A DNA stretch of 64,000 bases from Henriciella sp. (lineage in GTDB: Bacteria > Pseudomonadota > Alphaproteobacteria > Caulobacterales > Hyphomonadaceae), in contig NZ_JAPYPG010000009.1 in the NCBI RefSeq assembly GCF_029937755.1, forward strand, positions 1-64,000, written 5' to 3'. This document shows, in pieces, positions 16,763-25,397 of the stretch. Position numbers and translations under genes: made by a program. How positions within the stretch are numbered: position 1 is the first letter of the stretch; every line of letters begins with the position of its first letter. The notes beneath the pieces are model-generated. The model was not told where the DNA came from. It made no database searches and saw only the letters and a program-made list of their open reading frames with translations.

Positions 16763-17551
16763 TCAATGAAAAATCATGCCATCGATATGGAACCCGGCAT
16801 CGACATGAACGATTTCACCGGTCACGCCGCTGGACAGATCGCTGGCCAAAAACAAAGCCGCTTTTCCGACTTCGCTGGCATCGATTGTTCGTCGCAGCGG
16901 TGATTTGGCTGCGGCCTCGTTTAGCAATTCTTCGAAATGGGTGAGGCCAGACGCGGCTCTTGTCGCAACGGGTCCGGCGGAAATGGCATTGACGCGGATG
17001 CCGGCGGGTCCGAGCTCATGGGCAAGGTAGCGTACAGCGCTTTCAAGCGCAGCTTTGACCGGGCCCATGACATTATAGTGATCAACGACTTTTTCTGAGC
17101 CATAGAAACTGAGCGTGATCAGAGAGCCGCCGCGTCGCATTAATGGTTCAGCCCGCCGCGCCATATGAAGGAGCGAATAGCAAGACACCGTCATGGCGGC
17201 TGCGAAACCGTCGGCCGAACAGTCTGTCAAACGCCCCTGAAGATCAGATTTTGGCGCACTTGCAATCCCGTGAAAGACAAGATCAAGCCGATCCCATTTT
17301 GCTGCGACCGCGTCGAAGACAGCGTCCAGCGATCCAGGTTTGGTGACATCGCATTCGAGAATGAGATCTGCATCTGCCTTTCTCGCTAAAGGTTCAACAT
17401 GCGGGCGAGCCTTCTCGTTCAAATAGGTGATCGCCAGGCGCGCGCCTGCACCGCGAAGGGACGTGGCCGCCGCCCAGGCCAGACTATCACTATTCGCAAT
17501 GCCGACAATCAGTGCGGTTTTTCCGCGAAGATCACAATCGGGTGTGCTCAC
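16763..17551 (-). CDS. fabI: Enoyl-[acyl-carrier-protein] reductase FabI-like
   Basis: 262 residues from the GTG that follows AAGGAG by 7 bases; the frame is open further upstream without a better start. Short-chain dehydrogenase fold with the FabI-type nucleotide motif GIANSDSLAWAAA (about 17-29) replacing classic GxxxGxG. The FabI active-site pattern Y-x6-K is readable as YNVMGPVK (Tyr then Lys seven on), followed by GPVATRAASG and the C-terminal GEIVHVDAG. It reduces the enoyl-ACP double bond. Being last in a thiolase/pta/ackA cluster suggests a stress-specific copy rather than the housekeeping enzyme. Confidence 0.88.
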   Translation of the reverse strand: MSTPDCDLRGKTALIVGIANSDSLAWAAATSLRGAGARLAITYLNEKARPHVEPLARKADADLILECDVTKPGSLDAVFDAVAAKWDRLDLVFHGIASAPKSDLQGRLTDCSADGFAAAMTVSCYSLLHMARRAEPLMRRGGSLITLSFYGSEKVVDHYNVMGPVKAALESAVRYLAHELGPAGIRVNAISAGPVATRAASGLTHFEELLNEAAAKSPLRRTIDASEVGKAALFLASDLSSGVTGEIVHVDAGFHIDGMIFH

Positions 17552-17587
17552 ATCCAGCTCCTTGCAGAATAATACGCAGCCAAAGCC

Positions 17588-17621
17588 GCCGTCCCTCACG
17601 GAGGCAATCGTGAGAGACGGC
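17588..17621. other. Hairpin between thiolase and fabI
   Basis: A 13-bp stem with one mismatch (GCCGTCCCTCACG / CGTGAGAGACGGC) and an 8-base loop, in the 117-base gap between the thiolase stop and the fabI start. No T tract follows on the minus strand, so it is more likely an attenuator, mRNA processing or stability element than a full terminator. Confidence 0.45.
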
Positions 17622-17668
17622 GTTCCCTGTTAACCGGCGTCGGGGCAGTTGGGGGGAGATGCGCCGGG

Positions 17669-18859
17669 TCAGGATGGGATACGTTCGAGCGCGAGCGCGA
17701 CGCCCTGTCCGCCGCCAATGCAGAGGGTGACGATGCCGCGCTTAAGATTGTCTCGTTGCATGGCATGGATCAGCCGTACGGACAGAACAGCGCCCGTCGC
17801 GCCGATTGGATGGCCATGTGCAATGGCGCCGCCCTCGACATTCACTATGTCCTCGGAGAATCCCAGCTCGCCGACCAAAGCGACGGCAATGGCCGCGAAG
17901 GCCTCGTTAATTTCGACCCGTTCCACCGATGCAAGTGGCCAGGCGGCCCGCTCCAATGCCTGTTTCACAGCAGGTACAGGACCAAGGCCGAACAGTCCGG
18001 GTTCGACGGCGCCGACGCCCATGCCGGCAATCCGGACCGCAGGCTGCAGCTGGTTTGTCTCTGCCCAGGCCCGGTCAGCAACGATCATTGCAGCAGCGCC
18101 CGCGTTCAATCCGGGAGCATTCCCGGCTGTGATCGTTCCATGCTCTCGGAAGGCCGGCTTCAGATGCGCAAGACTGTCTAGAGTCGTATCCGGGCGATTG
18201 TGCTCGTCCCGATCGAATACCGAAATCCCTTTACGGGTTTTCATCTCAACGGGCACAATCTCGGCGTCGAAAAGACCGTCACTCTGGGCTTTCGAGAACC
18301 GGCTTTGCGAACGCAACGCCCAGGCATCCTGAGCGGCACGGCTGATTTGGTTCTGTTCGGCTAAGTCTTCGGTATGCCAGCCGGAATGCTCGCCGGAAAA
18401 GGCATCGTTCAGCCCGTCCCTAAGAAGACTGTCAATGAGCGCCCCGTCGCCCAGACGATAGCCGTAACGCGCTTTGCCAAGCAGAAACGGGGCTTGGTCC
18501 ATATTCTCCATGCCGCCAGCGACGGCGCACGCCGCGTGGCCAAGCATGACGTCTTGCGCGGCGGTTATGACCGCCTGCGCGCCGGATCCGCAGACCCGGT
18601 TGACGGTCATCGCGGGGACGTTGACAGGAAGACCCGCACCTATCGCTGCCTGACGCGCCGGGTTCATTCCGGCGCCGGCTTGCAGAACCTGGCCCATAAT
18701 AACGGTATCGACCCGATCCGGTGCAAGTCCTGCCCGTTCCAGAGCGGCCTTGATCGCTATAGCGCCAAGATCGGACGCCGGGACGTTTTTCAAACTACCG
18801 CCAAAGGCGCCGATGGCGGTGCGCACTGGCGCGCAGATAACGGGGTCATGACTTGGCAT
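17669..18859 (-). CDS. Acetyl-CoA acetyltransferase (thiolase)
   Basis: 396 residues from the ATG behind GGAGACGCTC; an ATG four codons upstream lacks a site. Thiolase family: nucleophile Cys in VNRVCGSGAQAV (about residue 87), substrate loop GGMENMDQAPFLL, second-domain NEAFAAIAVAL with its catalytic partner, GGAIAHGHPIGATGA (His) and CIGGGQGVALALE (Cys). It condenses two acetyl-CoA to acetoacetyl-CoA or runs in reverse. Its first 14 bases overlap the end of pta. In this cluster it links acetyl-CoA supply to the PHA-like protein and to acetyl phosphate. Confidence 0.93.
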   Translation of the reverse strand: MPSHDPVICAPVRTAIGAFGGSLKNVPASDLGAIAIKAALERAGLAPDRVDTVIMGQVLQAGAGMNPARQAAIGAGLPVNVPAMTVNRVCGSGAQAVITAAQDVMLGHAACAVAGGMENMDQAPFLLGKARYGYRLGDGALIDSLLRDGLNDAFSGEHSGWHTEDLAEQNQISRAAQDAWALRSQSRFSKAQSDGLFDAEIVPVEMKTRKGISVFDRDEHNRPDTTLDSLAHLKPAFREHGTITAGNAPGLNAGAAAMIVADRAWAETNQLQPAVRIAGMGVGAVEPGLFGLGPVPAVKQALERAAWPLASVERVEINEAFAAIAVALVGELGFSEDIVNVEGGAIAHGHPIGATGAVLSVRLIHAMQRDNLKRGIVTLCIGGGQGVALALERIPS

Positions 18860-19910
18860 GAGCGTCTCCATTGAGTGATGTGGGGGAGGTTGGCGTGGGA
18901 TGGCTGGGCGGGCAGCAGTCCGCTTCCGGTAAAGGTGAGCTGCGCGTTGCGTGCACCGGCCAGACCGGGGCTTTGTCTCGCGTCGCGGATTTGCGGTCCT
19001 TTGCGGCTAGGCTAAGGCGCGCCAGCGCCAGACCTGCGAGCCGTGCGTTCACCGGATCGGCACGCGATGGCAAGACGATGGGTGCGTTCAGGCCAAGCAC
19101 CAGGCCGGCAAGCATCGCGTCAGCCATATATTCCAGATTCTTAGCGAGGATATTGCCAGAAACGAGATCTGGGACGAGTAGAATGTCGGCATCCCCAGCC
19201 ACAGGCGAGGCAATGCCTTTGATTTCCGCGGCTTTAAGCGAAATTGCGTTGTCAAAGGCGAGCGGTCCGTCAACGACTGCGCCGCGCACCTGACCGCGCA
19301 GGGACATGACCGAGAGTGCCGCGGCATCAAGGCTGGAACTGATCAGCGGATTGACAGTCTCAATTGCTGAAAGGATTGCGGCTTTGGGCTGGTCGATACC
19401 AATAGAAACCATAAGATCGATAGCGTGCTGCAGGATAGCGGCTTTCGCGCCCAAATCCGGGGCGATGTTGACTGCGGCATCTGTAATCGCAAGCAGTTTC
19501 GGATAGGCTGGAATGTCCGCCAGAAAGACATGGCTGACCCGCGCTCCAGGCTGACGCAGACCAGCATTGGCGTTGAGCAGTTCTTTTAGCAAGACGTCGG
19601 TATGGATCAGGCCTTTCATGGCGGCATGCGTGCTGCCCGATTTCAGTAAACCGGCTGCGCGTTGGGCTGCTTCTGCCTCATTCCAGGCGGGCAAGACCTG
19701 ATCGGGATGGAATGTGAGATTTGCCGCCTCGGCTTCGGCCTTGATCGCATCAGGGTCGCCGATCAGGATTGGATGGATCCAGCCGCGCTTAACGGCTTCG
19801 TCGACCGAGAGTAGGACGTCTCGTTGCGCCGCACAGACAATGGCGACCTTCACGGGCGGTCCTGAGTCGGCAGCGGTCTTGAGGTCGGCAAAATCTCGAA
19901 AACCAGTCAT
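18846..19910 (-). CDS. pta: Phosphate acetyl/butyryltransferase
   Basis: 354 residues. The PTA_PTB fold fills 1-300: VKVAIVCAAQRDVLLSVDEAVKRGWI, ADILLVPDLVSGNILAKNL, LVLGLNAPIVLPSRAD. It interconverts acetyl-CoA and acetyl phosphate. The ATG overlaps ackA's stop (ATGA), so the kinase and transferase are made together. Odd: after the usual family end (LALARLSLAAKDRK) there are about 50 extra Pro/Ser/Thr-rich residues reaching into the thiolase start. This may be an extension by stop-codon loss or frameshift. Confidence 0.92.
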   Translation of the reverse strand: MTGFRDFADLKTAADSGPPVKVAIVCAAQRDVLLSVDEAVKRGWIHPILIGDPDAIKAEAEAANLTFHPDQVLPAWNEAEAAQRAAGLLKSGSTHAAMKGLIHTDVLLKELLNANAGLRQPGARVSHVFLADIPAYPKLLAITDAAVNIAPDLGAKAAILQHAIDLMVSIGIDQPKAAILSAIETVNPLISSSLDAAALSVMSLRGQVRGAVVDGPLAFDNAISLKAAEIKGIASPVAGDADILLVPDLVSGNILAKNLEYMADAMLAGLVLGLNAPIVLPSRADPVNARLAGLALARLSLAAKDRKSATRDKAPVWPVHATRSSPLPEADCCPPSHPTPTSPTSLNGDAHAKS

Positions 19911-21142
19911 GAGACCCGGCGCTCTATCTGCACTGGGGTGGCTTCAAGCATCGCGCGTCCGTAACGGGCGATCATCATCGCCTCGTCAGTGTGAACCGTT
20001 TCGACAATCACCGAACTGTCCGGCTTTGAAATACACGTTTCACCCAGATCATTTGCTCGGGTGTCAAAATTTATTCCATAGAGATCGCTAAGTGGCTCGC
20101 AGATGGCGGCGCGGATCGAGGGCGCGTGTTCGCCAACGCCGCCGGTAAAGATGATCCGGTCAACACCGCCCATGGCGGTGATCAGTGCGCCAGCTTGCTT
20201 GCGAGCTTGATAGGCAAATTGCGCAAGCGCGTCGCTCGCGCGCGGGTCGTCTGTTTTGAGCAGAGTTTTTACATCACCGCTCAGACCCGAAAGCCCAAGC
20301 AAGCCTGCGCCATGATAAAGCTGGTCGTGCAAGACTGATGGGGCCCAGCCTTTTTCCAGTATGAGGTATAAGAGCAGCCCGGGATCGACATCGCCGCTTC
20401 GGGTCGCCATGGGCAGTCCCGCAAGCGCCGAAAATCCCGTGCTTGTATCTATGGTTTGGCCATTCTCGATTGAGGCCATACTTGCGCCCGCACCGAGATG
20501 CGCAACCAGCAGACGTTGCCTGGACATCGCCTCACCGGCGCGGGCGGCAAGATCTGAGACAATAAATGCGTAGGAGAGGCCATGAAAGCCGAACCGGCGG
20601 ACATATCTGTCTTCCATCGCAGGCGGCAGTCCTGTGCGTTGGGCCGCGATCGGCATGTCTGCATGAAAGCCCGTATCAAAACAGGCATATTGCATCGCAT
20701 TCGGTAAACGCAGGCGCGTGGCAACGATGCCATCAAGGTTTGCAGGCATATGCAGCGGCGCCAATGGAATCAGTTCGCGCAGATCCGCTTCGACTCTCGG
20801 AGTCAGACGCTGGGCCGTTGTGTAGTCGGGACCTCCATGCATAACCCGGTGTCCCACCGCAGAAATGCCGCCGAGATCGACATGAGCGGCCATCTCATGA
20901 AAGAAGGTTTCCAGCGCAACGGGGTGGTTGATGCAGCAGGTGCGTTCGTCCCAAAGTGTGTCGCCATAAGCGGTCTCAGCTGACATTCTCGCCTCTGATG
21001 CGCCAATGCCGGTGACGGCGCCCGACATTGTCTTGACCACGTCGTTTCCGACCCGGAAGAGCGCGATTTTCAGGCTTGAAGACCCGCTATTGACGGTGAG
21101 GACGCGATGACTTTCGCGCTGGGGGGTGTCGAGGGCGCTCAT
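19907..21142 (-). CDS. ackA: Acetate kinase
   Basis: 411 residues. Signatures of the acetokinase family: VLTVNSGSSSLKIALF (15-30), GHRVMHGG, FDTGFHADMP, RRFGFHGLSYAF, LVAHLGAGASMASIENGQ, DTSTGFSALAGLPMATRSGDVDPG and FTGGVGEHAPSIRAAI. It makes ATP from acetyl phosphate, or acetyl phosphate from acetate. Overlaps by 4 bases with both pta downstream and the DUF3141 gene upstream. A cluster of ackA and pta with a PHB-synthase-like gene is known to be induced by phosphate stress in Sinorhizobium, which fits the phosphate genes a few kb away. Confidence 0.95.
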   Translation of the reverse strand: MSALDTPQRESHRVLTVNSGSSSLKIALFRVGNDVVKTMSGAVTGIGASEARMSAETAYGDTLWDERTCCINHPVALETFFHEMAAHVDLGGISAVGHRVMHGGPDYTTAQRLTPRVEADLRELIPLAPLHMPANLDGIVATRLRLPNAMQYACFDTGFHADMPIAAQRTGLPPAMEDRYVRRFGFHGLSYAFIVSDLAARAGEAMSRQRLLVAHLGAGASMASIENGQTIDTSTGFSALAGLPMATRSGDVDPGLLLYLILEKGWAPSVLHDQLYHGAGLLGLSGLSGDVKTLLKTDDPRASDALAQFAYQARKQAGALITAMGGVDRIIFTGGVGEHAPSIRAAICEPLSDLYGINFDTRANDLGETCISKPDSSVIVETVHTDEAMMIARYGRAMLEATPVQIERRVS

Positions 21143-22959
21143 TTCTTTGCCGCCTCGTCCTTTATAGGTTCAGGCAATACGGGCCAGTCATAGAGCCAGC
21201 TGAAGGCCAGTTCGGATGCGGCATCGCGAGACTCGCGCATGCGGGTCAGGCCGGTCTCGATCCAGTCGACGCCCATCTTTTCAGCTGTGCGAAAGCGATT
21301 GTCCTCATTGACAGCCTTTCGATTGGCGCGAACCATGGGTGCAAACGCGGCGGTCATCGCCATAGCTGGATTGAACCGTTCTGAGAACATGTAGCGTGTC
21401 ACCCGCATCGGATGAGACCATTTCATAAGCTCTGCTGTGACCGGATTAGACCAGGCGCGCACCCACGGGCTGGCGAAGTTCGAATAAGCCGTCTCCAATT
21501 GCGCCGACAGACGCCCGACACGCTCAAATGCCTCAGGCTGGGTTTCGAATACCAGGTCCTCAACCCGGCGGGGTTCAAACCGCACAATGTACTGGTCGTG
21601 GTCGCAATCAGGATCGCCGGTCGGATTATCGATCCTCATTTCATAGAGCCCAGGCTCCAGCGCTTCGATATCGGAAAGGTTTTCCAGCATCGCGCGATGT
21701 TCGAGGCGCGCGACACTCGCAGATACAAAGATGCCGAGATGCCCGGCATGTTGATTGATCAGATAGACAATGCGTTGATCGGCTGCGATGAGTGCCTCGG
21801 TCGTCTCATAAACCGCTGGGATCCAACCAAGTGCCTGATGTGGCGGGGTGATATTGTCGCCATGTGAGGCGAAGATGACGAGAGGATTGCGGATCTGTTT
21901 TAAATCAATCTCACAATGGGCCCCGAGTTTCACCAGACCTTTTTCAAGCCGGTTGCCGATAAAGAGGTTTTCGACAATCGCAAGAATCTCTTCGCGGCTC
22001 AGGCGGTAGAAGCCGCCCCACCAACGCTCGAAATCCAGGAACCTGTCGGCGGCTGTATCGACGTTTTCAAACAGATCGGCATATTTCCGGAAGATTGCCC
22101 CTTCAGGTTTGAGGGTTTCGAAATTCTGGACCAGCCAGGCGCCATCGAACCGGCCATTTCCGAGATCAGACAAGAAGTGATTGATCCAGGCCCCTCCGAG
22201 GAATCCTGCCGCAAGCCGCATCGGATTGGCACCGGGTTCACCGGCCCAATAGGAGAGCGGTGACCCGTTCATCACAATCGGTCCGGCAAGGCCTTCGCAA
22301 TCAGCCGCCAGAAGTGCCGCCGCCCATCCGCCTTGGCAATTGCCATAGAGCACTGGCGCCTCGCCATCATGTCGCTCGGCCACGAGTTCTACAAACTGGC
22401 GCAGGCCCGCCAACACATCGGCTAGCGTTTGACCGGAAACAGGGTCAGGCGTGAACACGACGAAGTATACGGGGTAGCCTTCATGTAGAGCGATGCCGAC
22501 TTCAGAATCGTCTTTGAATCCGCCAATGCCGGGGCCATGACCCGCGCGGGGATCGATAATGATCACGGGTGGTTTGTCTGGATCAAGACAATCGTCGAGG
22601 CAGATATCGCCAATCTCGAGTATTTTTAGAAGTTGATAATTGCACGCAGGTTCAAATGTCGCTGCGTCCGCCACGAGCTCATACTTGAACTTCAAGACAG
22701 GTGGCATGCCGTCTCGCTCATGGGCGAGCATTGTGTTGGCGCGCTGGCGCAACGCGTCAAAGAACAGAGTTTGTCTCTGCATGAGATCAACCCCATAAGC
22801 AGCGGCGTCTGGCAGGCTGGGCCGGGACGAGGCTTGAATGGGCTTTGCGGACTCCGGCCTTGATTGCGCCCGGCGGGCGCTCTTGGACGCTTTCTTTTTG
22901 GGATCAGAGCGTTTGGCTTTGCGGGGTTTTTTAGCTGTCATACGTTGATCATCTGGCAT
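21139..22959 (-). CDS. DUF3141 protein, PHA-synthase-like alpha/beta hydrolase
   Basis: 606 residues. Lys-rich N-terminal tail (8-35, KKPRKAKRSDPKKK...). The core resembles poly(3-hydroxyalkanoate) synthases: PPVIIIDPRAGHGPGIGGF, then the nucleophile elbow YGNCQGGWA at 205-213 with Cys208 in the PhaC-like G-x-C-x-G position, and late Asp/His in ASHGDN and NQHAGHLGIF. DUF3141 proteins sit with fabI/pta/ackA in many alphaproteobacteria. Whether it polymerises, transfers or hydrolyses is not known. First large gene of the operon and translationally coupled to ackA. Confidence 0.88.
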   Translation of the reverse strand: MPDDQRMTAKKPRKAKRSDPKKKASKSARRAQSRPESAKPIQASSRPSLPDAAAYGVDLMQRQTLFFDALRQRANTMLAHERDGMPPVLKFKYELVADAATFEPACNYQLLKILEIGDICLDDCLDPDKPPVIIIDPRAGHGPGIGGFKDDSEVGIALHEGYPVYFVVFTPDPVSGQTLADVLAGLRQFVELVAERHDGEAPVLYGNCQGGWAAALLAADCEGLAGPIVMNGSPLSYWAGEPGANPMRLAAGFLGGAWINHFLSDLGNGRFDGAWLVQNFETLKPEGAIFRKYADLFENVDTAADRFLDFERWWGGFYRLSREEILAIVENLFIGNRLEKGLVKLGAHCEIDLKQIRNPLVIFASHGDNITPPHQALGWIPAVYETTEALIAADQRIVYLINQHAGHLGIFVSASVARLEHRAMLENLSDIEALEPGLYEMRIDNPTGDPDCDHDQYIVRFEPRRVEDLVFETQPEAFERVGRLSAQLETAYSNFASPWVRAWSNPVTAELMKWSHPMRVTRYMFSERFNPAMAMTAAFAPMVRANRKAVNEDNRFRTAEKMGVDWIETGLTRMRESRDAASELAFSWLYDWPVLPEPIKDEAAKK

Positions 22960-23003
22960 GGCTTGAGGCTTTCGCGGTAAGGGGGCGATTGAGAACGAAA
23001 GGG

Positions 23004-23156
23004 TCAGGCTGCGTCACCAGCGCTTTTTAGCGCTGGCATCGATTTTTCCTTGCCTCGGCCCGGCTTCGAGCCGCCTGCGCAACAACAGCCCTTTTTGACG
23101 GGCGGTTTGACTTTGGCTTTGGGCGTTTGGACGGCGCTTTTCTTGACACGGTTCAT
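23004..23156 (-). CDS. Small basic protein with a CCC motif
   Basis: 50 residues from the ATG with AAGGAGATCGCC just upstream, one of the strongest ribosome sites in the window. Lys/Pro-rich (KSAVQTPKAKVKPPVKK) followed by GCCCAGGSKPGRGK: three consecutive cysteines at 24-26. No family recognised. It is the first gene of the DUF3141-ackA-pta operon (44-base gap). The cysteines suggest metal binding or redox function and the Lys-rich tails of this protein and DUF3141 are similar in style, but a role is not evident. Confidence 0.6.
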   Translation of the reverse strand: MNRVKKSAVQTPKAKVKPPVKKGCCCAGGSKPGRGKEKSMPALKSAGDAA

Positions 23157-23281
23157 GGCGATCTCCTTCTCTTCAATTTCGTCCTGGCTCGGCGAGCACA
23201 AGCAAAAACCGCCTATTGCGGACCTGAAAACAAAGACGCGCGAACCGGAGCGGCGTTACACCCCGCCGCTGCGAAAACGTA

Positions 23282-23929
23282 TCAAGGAACAACCTGGCCC
23301 GGAGGTATGGACAAGGCGGTCGCTTCAACGCGTTTTCGCAAGTCTTCAGCGCCCGGACAGGCGCATTGAAAATAGCCGTGTTCGATACAGGTCAGGCAGG
23401 TTTGTTCCAGGCGCTGGCGCATGGCCCGGCGTGCGCGGTGAAGTTTCACTCGAAGCGCATTCTCAGACAGGCCGAGATCATGAGCAATCACAGAGCGATC
23501 TTCACCGATAAGGTCAGCCCGCCAGATCAGATCCGCGTAGTCGGGATTCAGTGTCGGCAACATTTTGTATAGGCATGCGCAAATAACAAAGTCGATCTCA
23601 TCATCATCGAACAGGAGGGCAGCCTCTGCCGCATAGGTTTCCAGCGCTTTGTCTGAGCGCGTCATTGCTCGAAAATGATCAGCGATTGTCGAACGAAGAA
23701 TCTGAGACAACCAGCCTCGAAGCCGGTCTTCATCTTTAAGATCATTAAACCGGGTCAGCGCCTTAACATAGAATTCTTGCAGCACATCCTTGGCATCCGC
23801 ATCGTTGCGCAATTTTCGCTTCAGAAACCGAAACATGTCCTGATGCGACTCGATGAGCGCAGCTTCAATGGCTCGTTTGCGCCGTTCTGAAGGGCTTGGG
23901 TCGGACGTCATATTCGTAAGCGGTTCCAC
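23282..23929 (-). CDS. ECF-type RNA polymerase sigma factor with Cys-rich tail
   Basis: 215 residues from GTG; an ATG seven codons on is equally possible. Region 2 at ~28-90 (FRFLKRKLRNDADAKDVLQEFYVKALTRF, LRGWLSQILRSTIADHFR); region 4 at ~128-180 (LIGEDRSVIAHDLGLSENALRVKLHRARRAMRQRLE). Beyond the usual end is CLTCIEHGYFQCACPG, four Cys and a His that could hold Zn, as in ECF factors with a built-in C-terminal sensor. No adjacent anti-sigma gene. It is upstream of the small CCC protein and acetate cluster in the same direction and divergent from the CFA synthase gene. Confidence 0.88.
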   Translation of the reverse strand: MEPLTNMTSDPSPSERRKRAIEAALIESHQDMFRFLKRKLRNDADAKDVLQEFYVKALTRFNDLKDEDRLRGWLSQILRSTIADHFRAMTRSDKALETYAAEAALLFDDDEIDFVICACLYKMLPTLNPDYADLIWRADLIGEDRSVIAHDLGLSENALRVKLHRARRAMRQRLEQTCLTCIEHGYFQCACPGAEDLRKRVEATALSIPPGQVVP

Positions 23930-24122
23930 GTATATTGGGGCTTGAGGAGTGTGATACGCACGCCGCCAGAATCGCCCTCAAGCGCGAACGGATTTTCGGT
24001 CACTTTTAATATGGCGCTGGGCCCTGAGTGTAATGGTTCAGGGGCCGGGCCGTCTTACCCGTATCAGAGTATGTGGTGAGCGCCGGACGTTGCGCTTGCG
24101 CCAGACGAGAAGGATTTTCCCA

Positions 24123-25397
24123 ATGAGCCTTTGGAGTGCAATCGCCAGGAGCCGGCTTGACCGATCTATTCGCAAAGGATGCCTGGAAGTCACGTTTCCA
24201 AATGGCGCGACGTCCCTCTTCGGCTCATACTGCGTTAGCCCGATCCGTATCGCAATCAAATCGGAAGCATGGCTTCGCCGCATCCTGCTCGATCCGGAAC
24301 TGCAGCTCGGCGAGGCCTATATGGAGGGGGGGCTGGTGCTGGAAGCGGGCGACCTTTATGATCTGCTGGATATTTTCTGGACGAATATATTGTCTGATGG
24401 CAGCCCGAGTGCCTCGCTACCGGCATTCCTCAGAAAGACGTTTCGGGCGGTCGCGCAGTTCAATCCACGCGCACGCTCGGCTCGAAATGTCGCGCACCAT
24501 TATGATATCGGCAACGATCTTTACCGCCTCTTCCTCGATGAGGACATGCAGTATTCATGCGCCTACTTCCCTGACCCGGAGACGTCTCTGGCCGATGCAC
24601 AACGCTTCAAGAAAGATCATGTCGCACGCAAGCTGTGCCTGAAACCGGGCGACACTGTGCTCGATATCGGATGCGGGTGGGGCGGACTGGCCTTACATCT
24701 TGCCGGCCGTGAAAATGTCCGTGTTCACGGGGTCACTCTGTCATGCGAGCAGCATTGCCTTGCCCGCGAGCGCGCGGACGACATGGGCGTCAGCGACAGA
24801 GTGGAGTTCGAGCTTCAGGATTATCGCAATCTGACCGGGCGTTATGACCGTATCGTCTCGGTAGGCATGTTTGAGCATGTCGGTGTGCCGCACTATCGCG
24901 AATATTTCGATCAGATTGCGACGTGCCTGAAAGATAACGGCACGGCGCTCATTCACACGATTGGGCGGACCCCAGGACCGGGAGCGACGAATCCATGGAT
25001 CGCCCGCCACATTTTTCCAGGCGGTTACATACCGGCGCTATCTGAAATCCTGCCTGCGATCGAAAAAGCCGGCCTGATGGTCCTCGATGTTGAAATCCTG
25101 CGCCTGCACTATGCAGAAACCCTCAAAGCCTGGCGATCACGGTTTCTCGCGCGAGCAGACGAGGCCAAAGCGCTCTATGATGATCGCTTTGTACGTATGT
25201 GGGATTTCTACCTCGTGTGCAGTGAATTGTCATTCCGGCATGGCGTCCACAACGTCTTCCAGCTTCAACTCGCCAAACGCCAGGATGCTGTGCCGCTGAC
25301 ACGCGACTATCTGTATCGGACTGAGCCCGCGCGTGGCCCCCTTCGACAGGTGTCGCCCGTAAATGATGAAAGACCGTTCGCCAATGCCCAGAGATGA
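24123..25397 (+). CDS. cfa: Cyclopropane-fatty-acyl-phospholipid synthase
   Basis: 424 residues from the ATG behind AGAAGGA; the frame extends upstream to 24033 but without a ribosome site. S-adenosylmethionine-dependent CFA synthase: conserved HHYDIGNDLYRLFLD (125-139), MQYSCAYF, SAM motif VLDIGCGWGG (179-188), RIVSVGMFEHVG and HTIGRTPGPGATNPWI. It adds a methylene bridge across double bonds of membrane lipid acyl chains, a response to acid, drying or stationary phase. Its end overlaps the PPK2 gene by 35 bases, so the two are co-expressed. Confidence 0.93.
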   Translation: MSLWSAIARSRLDRSIRKGCLEVTFPNGATSLFGSYCVSPIRIAIKSEAWLRRILLDPELQLGEAYMEGGLVLEAGDLYDLLDIFWTNILSDGSPSASLPAFLRKTFRAVAQFNPRARSARNVAHHYDIGNDLYRLFLDEDMQYSCAYFPDPETSLADAQRFKKDHVARKLCLKPGDTVLDIGCGWGGLALHLAGRENVRVHGVTLSCEQHCLARERADDMGVSDRVEFELQDYRNLTGRYDRIVSVGMFEHVGVPHYREYFDQIATCLKDNGTALIHTIGRTPGPGATNPWIARHIFPGGYIPALSEILPAIEKAGLMVLDVEILRLHYAETLKAWRSRFLARADEAKALYDDRFVRMWDFYLVCSELSFRHGVHNVFQLQLAKRQDAVPLTRDYLYRTEPARGPLRQVSPVNDERPFANAQR

